Source: Fidelibacterota bacterium (GTDB taxonomy: Bacteria > Fidelibacterota > UBA2242 > B5-G15). From it: 15,075 nt of DNA. Below are positions 7,634 through 15,050 of this stretch, in pieces. The DNA lies in assembly GCA_003645825.1 (NCBI GenBank), contig QNCQ01000014.1:1-15075 (forward strand), read 5' to 3'. Numbering within the stretch: position 1 is the first letter of the stretch; every line of letters begins with the position of its first letter. Both the position numbers and the translations under genes were made by a program. A model generated the notes under the pieces. It was not told where the DNA came from, ran no database searches, and was given only the letters and a program-made list of their open reading frames with translations.

Positions 7634-8614
7634 ATGGAAGGTAAAAAAACGAACAAGCTTGAAGAAAAAATTTTATATCTTTCACCTTCTCCTCATGTAA
7701 AATCAGGAGAAAGTGTCCCCCGGATAATGTGGACGGTAGTAATCACTCTTATGCCAGCTACGATAATGGGGGTATACTTTTTCGGAATCAGGGCGTTATG
7801 GGTGATTCTCGTTTCTATTGCCACAGCCGTCATTACCGAAGCATCCATACAACTGATGAGGAGAAAAAAAATAACAGTATACAACGGCAGTGCGGTTATC
7901 ACCGGGCTTCTTCTTGCGCTCTGTCTTCCTCCTTCCATTCCATATTATGCTGTGATAATTGGAACTTTCTTTGGTATTGCTGTTGGGAAACATGCCTTTG
8001 GTGGACTGGGATATAACATTTTCAATCCAGCTCTCATAGGGAGAGCTTTTCTTCAGGCTTCATTTCCTGTTAAAATGACAACATGGACTCCCACCCTGCT
8101 CCAGCAGAAATGTGTTGATGCCGTCACAACAGCCACTCCTCTTGGCTTGTTTAAATTTGAAAAAGTTACTACTCCCTATGTTGATTTGCTCTGGGGTAAT
8201 GTAGGGGGCTGTATTGGAGAAACATGTGCCATAGCAATAATTGCCGGAGGCATAATTCTTCTTGTATTGAGATACGCGGACTGGAGAATACCTCTAAGCT
8301 ACTTAGGAACCGTTGCAATTCTTGGGGGCATTTTCTGGTTAATTAATCCAGAGCAATATCCCGATCCACTTTTTCATCTTCTTGCTGGCGGACTAATGCT
8401 GGGTGCTTTCTTTATGGCAACTGATATGGTAACTTCACCGTCGACTCCTCTTGGCTCCTGGATTTTCGGTATCGGAGCCGGAACCCTGCTGATAATAATA
8501 AGGCTCTTTGGCGGTCTACCTGAAGGGGTTATGTATTCAATAATTTTAATGAACTCTGTGACACCTCTTATAAACATGTTCACCAGACCTAAAATCCTTG
8601 GAGAGAAAAAATGA
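7634..8614 (+). CDS. rnfD: Rnf complex membrane subunit RnfD, covalent FMN
   Basis: RnfD is an integral membrane subunit homologous to NqrB and part of the ion-translocating path. The 326-residue product has about nine hydrophobic segments spread from residue 30 to residue 315. The covalent FMN site is VTTATPL, with T168 as the probable phosphoester acceptor, agreeing with the (S/T)xAT form known for RnfD. The conserved GLGYNIFNPALIGR stretch (124-137) and the late MATDMVTSPSTPLG region (beginning near residue 259) are family signatures. The ribosome site before the ATG is weak, so translation may depend partly on coupling to rnfC. Its stop overlaps the rnfG start as ATGA. The flavin is expected to be attached by the apbE product at the end of this operon. 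Confidence 0.96.
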   Translation: MEGKKTNKLEEKILYLSPSPHVKSGESVPRIMWTVVITLMPATIMGVYFFGIRALWVILVSIATAVITEASIQLMRRKKITVYNGSAVITGLLLALCLPPSIPYYAVIIGTFFGIAVGKHAFGGLGYNIFNPALIGRAFLQASFPVKMTTWTPTLLQQKCVDAVTTATPLGLFKFEKVTTPYVDLLWGNVGGCIGETCAIAIIAGGIILLVLRYADWRIPLSYLGTVAILGGIFWLINPEQYPDPLFHLLAGGLMLGAFFMATDMVTSPSTPLGSWIFGIGAGTLLIIIRLFGGLPEGVMYSIILMNSVTPLINMFTRPKILGEKK

Positions 8615-9192
8615 GCAATACCGCAAGAATGATAATCGTTTTAACCATAGCAGCAATCCTTTCTGGGGCAATTCTTTCAGTATATAATTTCTATACTTAC
8701 CCCAAAATACAGGCACATCGCCAGACAGAACTTGAAAAGGCAATTTTCGAAGTAATACCCGATGCAGAAGAATACAAAAAATTGGAACTTGGGGAAAAGG
8801 TTTACTATGTAGGCTGCACAAAAAAGGAAAAAGAACTTGGCGTAGCTTTTCTCGCTGAAGGCAATGGTTTTCAGGGAAAAATTTCTATACTGGTCGGGAT
8901 GAATATGGATATGGATACAATACTCGCAATAAAAATTCTCGAGCAGGTCGAAACACCTGGGCTAGGCACCAAAATTGTCGATGACCCATCAAATCCAGAA
9001 GATAGAAAGTGGTTCACAAACCAGTTTAAAGGCTTGCGCGCCTTACCAGAAATTACCTACGTAAAAAACGAAAAACCATCAAAACCCGGACAAATACAGG
9101 CAATAACAGGAGCAACAATTTCCTCAAGGTCTGTTGTAGAAATACTTAACAATGCAATAAAAGAAAACAGAGAAATATTTTTAAAGCGATAA
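8611..9192 (+). CDS. rnfG: Rnf complex subunit RnfG, covalent FMN
   Basis: RnfG is an extracytoplasmic, membrane-anchored flavoprotein subunit that passes electrons within the Rnf complex. The 193-residue product has one N-terminal membrane helix (about 7-28) and an FMN-binding domain carrying ETPGLGTK (114-121). The flavinylation site is TGATISS, with T169 as the predicted FMN acceptor (consensus SGATxS/T). The gene overlaps the rnfD stop by four bases (ATGA), indicating translational coupling, and rnfE follows after 12 bases. Length and motif placement are normal for the family, and nothing appears truncated. Confidence 0.96.
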   Translation: MSNTARMIIVLTIAAILSGAILSVYNFYTYPKIQAHRQTELEKAIFEVIPDAEEYKKLELGEKVYYVGCTKKEKELGVAFLAEGNGFQGKISILVGMNMDMDTILAIKILEQVETPGLGTKIVDDPSNPEDRKWFTNQFKGLRALPEITYVKNEKPSKPGQIQAITGATISSRSVVEILNNAIKENREIFLKR

Positions 9193-9204
9193 AGGGATAG
9201 AAAA

Positions 9205-9822
9205 ATGAGCTCCTTTAAAACAAGTCTTGCACATGAGTTTACAAAGGGGTTATGGAAAGAAAACCCGGTACTAAGAATGCTTCTGGGACTATGTCCAACA
9301 CTAGCTGTTACAAATTCAGCTGTAAATGGTCTCTCAATGGGCTTAGCCGTCATCTTCACTCTAACCTGCTCCAGTACGCTAATTTCTCTCATTAGAAACA
9401 TAGTTCCAAAACAGGTCAGAATCCCAACCTTTATTATAGTCATTGCTACCTTTGTAACTGTGGCAGATAGAACTCTTGCTGCATTCTTTCCTACAATCAG
9501 CAAAGCTCTCGGACCTTACGTCCCGTTAATTGTAGTAAACTGTATAATCCTTGGGCGTCAGGAAGCCTTCGCTTCAAAAAATCCGGTCCATAGAGCAATT
9601 ATTGATGCCTTAGGGATGAGCATAGGTTTCACCTTGACTCTCACAATTCTGGGCATGTTCAGAGAATTATTGGGAGCGGGTTCGATATTCAACCTACCGA
9701 TCATGCCAGAAAGTTTTGACACATGGCTTGTAATGATTCTACCACCTGGAGCATTTCTAGCTCTTGGTTTGATGATAGGGATAGCAAATTGGATAAACTC
9801 AAAACTTGGCATCAAGTCATAA
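9205..9822 (+). CDS. rnfE: Rnf complex membrane subunit RnfE
   Basis: RnfE is a six-helix membrane subunit (NqrD homologue) that pairs with RnfA in inverted topology around a [2Fe-2S] cluster in the membrane. The 205-residue product shows the two conserved cysteine segments, GLCPTLAV (C30) and VNCIILGR (C113), plus the family stretch ADRTLAAFFPTISKALGPYV (87-106). A short amphipathic N-terminus precedes the first helix, as expected. AAAGGG lies upstream of the ATG. The 19-base gap to rnfA contains the rnfA ribosome site GAGGGTGAGAG. Confidence 0.96.
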   Translation: MSSFKTSLAHEFTKGLWKENPVLRMLLGLCPTLAVTNSAVNGLSMGLAVIFTLTCSSTLISLIRNIVPKQVRIPTFIIVIATFVTVADRTLAAFFPTISKALGPYVPLIVVNCIILGRQEAFASKNPVHRAIIDALGMSIGFTLTLTILGMFRELLGAGSIFNLPIMPESFDTWLVMILPPGAFLALGLMIGIANWINSKLGIKS

Positions 9823-9841
9823 AATTTTTTGAGGGTGAGAG

Positions 9842-10414
9842 ATGAATTTGTTATTGATATTTATATCCGCAGCTGTTGTTAATAATTATGTTCTTACATA
9901 CTTCCTGGGTCTATGCCCCTTTGTCGGTGTATCAAAGAAAATTGGACCTGCGGTCAGCATGGGGTTAGCTACCACATTTGTGATGACAATGACTGCCACT
10001 GTAACTTGGCTTATTTACCACCTTATTCTTGTACCGCTCAAACTCGAGTTCCTGCAGATAGTTTCTTTTATCCTGGTGATCGCGAGTCTCGTTCAGCTGG
10101 TTGAAATGTTCGTAAGAAAAGTCAGTAAGCCACTGTATGATGCTCTTGGCATCTATTTGCCATTGATAACCACTAATTGCGCTATTCTGGGATTAGCGTT
10201 ATTCATGGTAATGAAACAGTACGATTTTATCGAGGGCATTATTTTTGGTTTTGGTGCAGGAGCGGGATTCACACTTGCTATAGTAATTATGGCTGGAATA
10301 AGAACACAGCTCGAACTGGCAGATGTTCCAGAACCTTTCAAAGGAGCAGGTATAACCATGATAACAGCAGGGTGTCTTGCACTCGCATTTATGGGCTTTG
10401 CCGGATTGATTTAA
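9842..10414 (+). CDS. rnfA: Rnf complex membrane subunit RnfA
   Basis: RnfA is the NqrE-homologous membrane subunit, with six hydrophobic helices across 190 residues. The cysteines expected to hold the intramembrane [2Fe-2S] cluster together with RnfE are C25 (FLGLCPFVG) and C113 (TTNCAILG). LGIYLPLITTNCA and the C-terminal glycine-rich helices match the family. The N-terminal NNYVLTYFLG corresponds to the usual NNFVLxxFLG. The gene lies 19 bases after rnfE and 12 bases before rnfB. RnfA and RnfE share recognisable similarity to each other (GLCP and NC motifs), reflecting ancient duplication. Confidence 0.97.
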   Translation: MNLLLIFISAAVVNNYVLTYFLGLCPFVGVSKKIGPAVSMGLATTFVMTMTATVTWLIYHLILVPLKLEFLQIVSFILVIASLVQLVEMFVRKVSKPLYDALGIYLPLITTNCAILGLALFMVMKQYDFIEGIIFGFGAGAGFTLAIVIMAGIRTQLELADVPEPFKGAGITMITAGCLALAFMGFAGLI

Positions 10415-10426
10415 AGGAGAGAAGAT

Positions 10427-11245
10427 ATGGATATATCAAGCATCTTTTATGCTATTATAACCATGGGCGTGCTGGGATTTGTATTTTCTGCAGGGCTCTC
10501 CATAGCGAGTAAGAAGCTTTCAGTAAAAGAAGATCCTCGAATTACAAAAATCATAGACCTGCTTCCCGGCGCAAATTGTGGAGCCTGTGGATATGCAGGA
10601 TGTGCAGCTATGGCGGAGGCTCTTGTATCGGGTAAAGCCGAACCGGCCAACTGCCCAGTTGCTAATTCCGAAAACCTATCTAAAATTGCTGAAATTCTGG
10701 GGCTTGAAGTCACTGAAAAGGAACGCAAGGTAGCTGTGGTTCTGTGTCAGGGAGACACAAATAATCAAAAAAAGAAAGCTGAGTATCTGGGAGTTCAAAC
10801 CTGTCTTGCAGCCCATCTTGTCGGAGGTGGACCAAGAGCATGCAACTGGGGATGTATAGGATACGGTGATTGCATAAGGGCCTGTCCTTTTGACGCCATT
10901 CACATGAGCGAAAATGGTCTGCCTGTAGTTGATAGGGAAAAATGCACTGGATGCGGAAAGTGCGTTGAAGCATGTCCAAGAAATATCATAGAACTGCATC
11001 CTATTTCCAGACATGTTTTTGTACTCTGTAAAAATAGAGACAACCCGAAACTCGCTAGAAGCGTTTGCAAAACAGCATGTATCTCGTGCGGGATCTGTGA
11101 AAGAGCAACAGGAGGAAAGGGTTTCAAAGTGATAAACAACCTTGCCGAAGTGGATTACGACTTATATACTAAGGAACCGGTTCTCCCGACCGACAAATGC
11201 CCGACAAAATGTATAGTGATCGTTGGAAACCCAGGAGAAACGTAA
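10427..11245 (+). CDS. rnfB: Rnf complex iron-sulfur subunit RnfB
   Basis: RnfB is the subunit expected to exchange electrons with ferredoxin. The 272-residue product has one N-terminal membrane helix (about 5-27). The Fe-S domain that follows has C51, C54, C59, C76 (GANCGACGYAGCAAM). Then come two ferredoxin-type motifs: C139, C143, C149, C153 and C173, C176, C179, C183. A further module near the C-terminus keeps C218, C221, C224 and C258 but lacks the other four cysteines of a two-cluster ferredoxin. Additional cysteines are C107, C126, C201, C214 and C262. GGAGAG precedes the ATG. The TAA stop directly abuts the ATG of the RseC-family gene, so the two are probably translationally coupled. 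The length suits Bacteroidetes/Thermotoga-type RnfB more than the shorter proteobacterial form. Confidence 0.96.
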   Translation: MDISSIFYAIITMGVLGFVFSAGLSIASKKLSVKEDPRITKIIDLLPGANCGACGYAGCAAMAEALVSGKAEPANCPVANSENLSKIAEILGLEVTEKERKVAVVLCQGDTNNQKKKAEYLGVQTCLAAHLVGGGPRACNWGCIGYGDCIRACPFDAIHMSENGLPVVDREKCTGCGKCVEACPRNIIELHPISRHVFVLCKNRDNPKLARSVCKTACISCGICERATGGKGFKVINNLAEVDYDLYTKEPVLPTDKCPTKCIVIVGNPGET

Positions 11246-11704
11246 ATGCAGGATAAAGAGATAGGTCTGATTCTGGAAAAGGACAAAGAATCTGTTACCG
11301 TTGAACTCTTTCGATCTGACGCATGCGATAGATGTGCAGCAAGGGTACTCTGTAAATCCACCGAGACAGGAAAAAGGGTCGTAAAAGCAATTTCTGAAAC
11401 TGAAGCCAACATTGGAGACGCCGTTGAAATTGAGCAGATCGGCAAAAACGTGCTAAAAATATCTCTTCTACAGTACGGTATACCTCTTGCTCTATTTATT
11501 ATAACAACAATTTCATTCTACTCTTTGCTAAAAACCAGGTTATCGCATGGAATGCCGGAGTTAATAGCTTTCCTATCCGCAACTGCAGTTGTAATAATCT
11601 CTGGCTTTCTGATAAGGGTTATTTTCAGGAAAATTTCCAGGGAAAGTCTCCCTATGTTTAAAGTAATAAAAGTTGTTCAAAAAGCTCAGGAGAAGGAAAA
11701 ATGA
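11246..11704 (+). CDS. rseC: RseC/MucC-family membrane protein linked to Rnf
   Basis: This 152-residue protein matches the RseC (SoxR-reducing system) family. In E. coli that protein works with the Rsx (Rnf-like) complex to keep SoxR reduced. The N-terminal part (1-70) is a small beta-rich domain with a cysteine cluster C27, C30, C36 (CDRCAARVLC). Two membrane helices follow, about 72-95 and 102-126, and then a basic tail. The start has no gap from rnfB, and its ribosome site AGGAG lies in the rnfB 3' end. Its stop overlaps the next start (ATGA). Three cysteines, not four, are visible in the cluster region. SoxR itself is not in the window, so the electron acceptor here is unknown. Family assignment rests on topology, cysteine pattern and operon position. 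Confidence 0.82.
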   Translation: MQDKEIGLILEKDKESVTVELFRSDACDRCAARVLCKSTETGKRVVKAISETEANIGDAVEIEQIGKNVLKISLLQYGIPLALFIITTISFYSLLKTRLSHGMPELIAFLSATAVVIISGFLIRVIFRKISRESLPMFKVIKVVQKAQEKEK

Positions 11705-12417
11705 AAAACTACATTTCAAGAAGGGAGTTTTTGAAGAGAATCTCTATAGGAGGATCGGCGGTCTTTGTCCCTCTTACGTTCGTTCGGGACCGTCTCGACG
11801 ATACCACATTTATTCTCTACTCGAACGATGCTGAAAGGGATATTAGAGAACTTACAAAAGCTATCTGTCGGGATTTTGGACTGAAAGCAAAATTCAGTGG
11901 TCACAAAATCGACCTCGATGGAAGCCATAGAAGCTATAGAGCCATATTCTTTCAGGAGATTTTCTCCGGGGTAAAACCTGATTTAACAATTGTCCAATCC
12001 GATGAGGTGATAGATCCTTCCAAATCCGGCATGAAAAACGTTCGCAGATTTCTCCATTCACTCAGAAAGGGAAAACCTTCCAGACATAAAATATGGATAA
12101 GTGTGAAGAGGAGAAATATTCTGAATATCCTTGCAGGGTTGGAACCTAACACCAACAAAGTCGAGATTTTCGCCAATGGGAAAAAAGTAGAAGAATTTGA
12201 CATTCTGAAAAACTATAGAGAAATAGTTGTTAATGGCTATGCAGGGAAAACAGTCTTAGAAAATAGGAATGGAAAGGTGAGAATTGTAGAATCTGCCTGT
12301 AAACACAGAAATTGCATCTATGAAGGTTTCAGAACACATGGAAAAATTATCTGCGCTCCCAATAAGGTTTATGTAAAACTTCCGGATTACAACAATATTG
12401 ACGCTGTAACACTGTAG
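11701..12417 (+). CDS. Tat-signal protein with C-terminal NusG-II domain
   Basis: This is a 238-residue exported protein of unknown function. Residues 6-12 read SRREFLK, an exact twin-arginine motif, followed by a hydrophobic stretch (14-28), so it is probably exported by Tat. Residues about 36-135 are a mixed alpha/beta region that is not recognised. Residues about 152-228 resemble the NusG-II domain, with the characteristic cysteine set C200, C205 (SACKHRNC) and C218 (IICAPNKV). Small NusG-II proteins are known beside rnf and apbE genes, but their role is unsettled. The gene overlaps the RseC-family gene (ATGA), has AGGAG upstream, and sits 10 bases before apbE. Tat export would suit folding or cofactor loading before export. 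A role in redox or FMN insertion is inferred from context only. Confidence 0.75.
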   Translation: MKNYISRREFLKRISIGGSAVFVPLTFVRDRLDDTTFILYSNDAERDIRELTKAICRDFGLKAKFSGHKIDLDGSHRSYRAIFFQEIFSGVKPDLTIVQSDEVIDPSKSGMKNVRRFLHSLRKGKPSRHKIWISVKRRNILNILAGLEPNTNKVEIFANGKKVEEFDILKNYREIVVNGYAGKTVLENRNGKVRIVESACKHRNCIYEGFRTHGKIICAPNKVYVKLPDYNNIDAVTL

Positions 12418-12427
12418 AAACCTATAG

Positions 12428-13459
12428 ATGAACAGAAAACTTGCTATTGTTTTCTTTCTATCCTTCTTGCTATTTTGTGATTCCAGCAAGAGATTTGAAA
12501 CTTTTAAATATACCCACTTTGCTCTTGGAACGGTTATCGATATTACTCTCCTGGTTGAAAGTAAAAATGCCGATAGAGTTTCCTGCGAGGATACAGCAAA
12601 AGCTATTGCAAGGAAAGTTTTTGGGCTCTTTGATAAAATAGATTCCACCTTTTATGAAGGCAACAGAAAAAGCAAAATTTACCAATTCAACACCAATCTT
12701 CCTGAAAATAGATTCCTCTCTGTCAGTTATAATTTGCTTTCTTTGATAAAAAGAGGTATTGAAATATCCAGAAAAACAGACAGTCTATTTGACATCACGG
12801 TTGGAACATACCTTCCCCTCTACCCTTTCGACAAAGAAAGAAAGTACTCTCCTAATATAGACAGTCTCAGATTCCTATCAGGCTTTACCGGTTTTCAAAA
12901 CATCTTGCTGGATACAGAAAACTACCGAATCGCCAGAAAAAACGGTTACCTTCGACTCTCAATGGGAGGTATTGCTAAAGGATATGCAGTTGACAAAGCA
13001 ATAAATCTTGTCAGTAAATACAGCATAATAAAGGGAGCTATAGTAAATGCTGGTGGAGACATGGGCCTTCTTCCAAGGGCAGATGGAAAACCGTGGAGAA
13101 TTGGTATCCGTCATCCAAGAAAACCAGGAGAGCTATTGGGGGTAGTTGAAATAAAGAAAGGGGCTATTGCCACAAGTGGGGATTATGAGAAATTTTACAT
13201 ACTGAATGGTACAAGGTATCATCATATCCTCAATCCCAAAACAGGACTCCCCGCATACAAATGTCAATCCGTCACCGTGATAGCTCCCAATGCAGAAACG
13301 GCAGATGCTCTGGCAACAGGTTTATTTGTAGCAGGCATCAGAAAAGGAAAGAAAATTTTAGAAAGGTTTCCTGGATGTCATGCTTTATGGGTAGATAGCC
13401 TGGGAACTGTGTATACCAGCAAAGGCTTTAATAAGTTTCTATCGGAAAAATCCTGGTAA
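12428..13459 (+). CDS. apbE: FAD:protein FMN transferase ApbE
   Basis: ApbE transfers FMN from FAD onto threonines of target proteins, here presumably RnfD T168 and RnfG T169. The 343-residue product shows the family signatures ALGT (32-35), FDITVGTYLPLYPF (121-134), SMGGIAKGYAVD (178-189), NAGGDMG (207-213) and ATSGDYEKF (248-256). HHILNPKTG (265-273) and ADALATG (292-298, with D293 and T297 as likely Mg2+ ligands) complete the set. The N-terminus has a hydrophobic core ending FLLFC-D, so C17 may be lipidated, although Phe before the Cys is an atypical lipobox. Asp follows the Cys, a residue that in E. coli keeps lipoproteins at the inner membrane. It is the last gene of the rnf operon, with no strong ribosome site, and is followed by 171 non-coding bases. 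Confidence 0.96.
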   Translation: MNRKLAIVFFLSFLLFCDSSKRFETFKYTHFALGTVIDITLLVESKNADRVSCEDTAKAIARKVFGLFDKIDSTFYEGNRKSKIYQFNTNLPENRFLSVSYNLLSLIKRGIEISRKTDSLFDITVGTYLPLYPFDKERKYSPNIDSLRFLSGFTGFQNILLDTENYRIARKNGYLRLSMGGIAKGYAVDKAINLVSKYSIIKGAIVNAGGDMGLLPRADGKPWRIGIRHPRKPGELLGVVEIKKGAIATSGDYEKFYILNGTRYHHILNPKTGLPAYKCQSVTVIAPNAETADALATGLFVAGIRKGKKILERFPGCHALWVDSLGTVYTSKGFNKFLSEKSW

Positions 13460-13514
13460 CTCCTTGTTAGCTGTTTTATTATCTTAAGAGTGTAACCCAA
13501 ACTTATAGGAATGT

Positions 13515-13543
13515 TTGTGCTTTTTCGTGCTTTCTGGTATTAT
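13515..13543 (+). promoter_or_regulatory. Putative promoter for pheA
   Basis: TTGTGC (13515-13520) and TATTAT (13538-13543) are separated by 17 bases; the -10 matches five of six positions and the -35 keeps TTG. Transcription would begin near 13551, about 80 bases before pheA. A second, weaker pair, TTGATA (13563-13568) and TATAAG (13589-13594), has a 20-base spacer. No hairpin with a T-run ending the rnf operon was found in the same 171-base gap, and no leader peptide rich in Phe codons was seen. Confidence 0.35.
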
Positions 13544-13630
13544 TTTTGAAAATTCCCTTTCGTTGATATTGATTTTACAGAATAGGGTTATAAGTTTACA
13601 ATTGAGAATTGAAAAAACGGAGCAGGAAAT

Positions 13631-14683
13631 ATGAATTTAAAAAAAGTAAGAGAGCAGATTGATATCATTGATTCGAAAATATTGAAACTTCTGAATGACA
13701 GGATGATCTTGGGTATACTCAGCAAAAGATTCAAAACAGAAATTGAAGATATAGAAAGAGAAAAAGAAATTCTTGATCGCATTAACTCATACACAGAATC
13801 TCTTGTAAATACAGAAGTTTACAAAAGAATATTCCTCGAAATATTCTCAGAGAGCAAGAGACTGCAGAAAAAGAACTTCAAAATAACAGCATTTCAGGGG
13901 GAACACGGTGCCTATAGCGACGTCGCTGCAAGAAAATGGCTTCATGAATCCGTTACAATACCCTGCGTGGAATTCAGGGAAGTATTCGAGGGTGTCGAAA
14001 AGGGCTATTATGACTACGGAATAGTTCCCGTTGAAAACACCTTAGGAGGTGTTATAGGCGAAGTTAATGACCTGCTCATAAAGACAAAGCTAAAAGTCGT
14101 AGGTGCTGTTAACCTTAAGGTAGAACACTGCCTTCTTGCCATCCCTGGTGCTGATCATAGGGAATTGAGAGAAGTAATTTCCCATCCACAGGCGTTAACA
14201 CAATGTAAAAGCTTTATAGAGCGGAATAAACTAAATCCCGTATCATACTATGACACAGCCGGAGCTGCAAGAATGATCAGAGAAAAAAATTTGAAACAGT
14301 CTACAGCTATTGCCAGCAAACTTGCTGCTGAGTTATATGATCTGGAAATCATCAAGGAAAACATAGCCGACCTTGGGAATAATTATACCAGATTCCTTAT
14401 TTTAGCCAGAGAGGAAACGAAAGGAAAAGGCGACAAATGTTCCATAATTTTCTCTACCGAACATAAGGCGGGAACATTGTTCAAAGTTCTTGAAATATTC
14501 GCAAAAGCGGGGATTAACCTCACAAGAATAGAATCAATACCCGAATCACCGGGAAGTTACGCTTTCTTTCTGGATTTTATTGGCTCACTCGAAGATGAAA
14601 CAGTGAAAAAATGCCTCGACGACATAAAACCTCTAACTACAAAATTAAAAATTATGGGAAACTACCCGGAAATAACTGTTTAA
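13631..14683 (+). CDS. pheA: Bifunctional chorismate mutase / prephenate dehydratase
   Basis: This P-protein converts chorismate to prephenate and then to phenylpyruvate for phenylalanine synthesis. The 350-residue product has three domains. Residues 1-80 are an AroQ-type chorismate mutase whose active-site residues line up with E. coli: R7, R24, K35, D40, R43, S75 and Q79. Residues about 84-260 are prephenate dehydratase, with PVENT (133-137), SHPQALTQC (184-192) and the catalytic TRF (253-255). Residues about 270-345 are a regulatory ACT domain with GTLFKVL (281-287). The usual ESRP motif that helps bind Phe reads ESIP (301-304). GGAG and AGGA precede the ATG. It stands alone behind its own probable promoter and has no obvious link to the rnf operon. 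Confidence 0.96.
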   Translation: MNLKKVREQIDIIDSKILKLLNDRMILGILSKRFKTEIEDIEREKEILDRINSYTESLVNTEVYKRIFLEIFSESKRLQKKNFKITAFQGEHGAYSDVAARKWLHESVTIPCVEFREVFEGVEKGYYDYGIVPVENTLGGVIGEVNDLLIKTKLKVVGAVNLKVEHCLLAIPGADHRELREVISHPQALTQCKSFIERNKLNPVSYYDTAGAARMIREKNLKQSTAIASKLAAELYDLEIIKENIADLGNNYTRFLILAREETKGKGDKCSIIFSTEHKAGTLFKVLEIFAKAGINLTRIESIPESPGSYAFFLDFIGSLEDETVKKCLDDIKPLTTKLKIMGNYPEITV

Positions 14684-14771
14684 TAAAAACTCCGGCAAAG
14701 CAACAAATTTCTATTGAAATGAAAGGGGAAAGGTAAAACATCCTCGTTTCGTTCTGTTTGATGTCGGGCTT

Positions 14772-15050
14772 TTGGAATATCTCTCTATACGCTTTAACAT
14801 CTCCTCAGAGAAAAAGTGTGATTTTGTTTATCTATTCCGCGTATCCCTCCCGATGGAACCAGACCTGACTATGTCATCTTTTCACATTCACAGAAAAACA
14901 AAGACTCTTGCAGAAGACGATTCCACAAACGACAGCGGATGCAGTCCTCAACAAATAATATACCAGACACTTTCTTTTGCTGAAAAAGACGTGGTTAATC
15001 TTTATATTTACTTTGTGTGTGAGGAACGAATTAGGAGAATCAAAAGATGA
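14772..15050 (+). CDS. Hypothetical small protein coupled to the next gene
   Basis: No family is recognised for this 92-residue frame. It is rich in charged residues and in alternating hydrophobic positions, such as the C-terminal NLYIYFVCEERIRRIKR, suggesting a small soluble alpha/beta fold without membrane helices. Its TGA stop overlaps the ATG of the following gene (ATGA at 15047-15050), which supports it being translated. The start is uncertain: the TTG at 14772 has no ribosome site, but the frame stays open back to 14718 and an AAGGGGAAAGG purine run lies at 14723-14733, so the true start may be an unusual codon near 14739-14756. The 88 bases between pheA and 14772 hold no other feature. 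Confidence 0.5.
   Translation: MEYLSIRFNISSEKKCDFVYLFRVSLPMEPDLTMSSFHIHRKTKTLAEDDSTNDSGCSPQQIIYQTLSFAEKDVVNLYIYFVCEERIRRIKR

Noticed and set aside
8159..8200. RnfD flavin site reading TTAT instead of SGAT
   Set aside because: (S/T)xAT variants are normal in RnfD proteins, so this is not unusual.
13460..13515. Search for a terminator after apbE (TAAC-N5-GTTA)
   Set aside because: A four-pair stem with no T-run is too weak to call; the end of the rnf transcript remains unknown.
14708..14724. Small inverted repeat ATTTC-TATT-GAAAT after pheA as a terminator
   Set aside because: The stem is only five AT-rich pairs and no T-run follows, so termination is not supported.
14761..14868. ATG at 14761 opening a 35-codon frame upstream of the small hypothetical gene
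   Set aside because: It stops early, lacks a ribosome site and is in a different frame from the coupled open frame.
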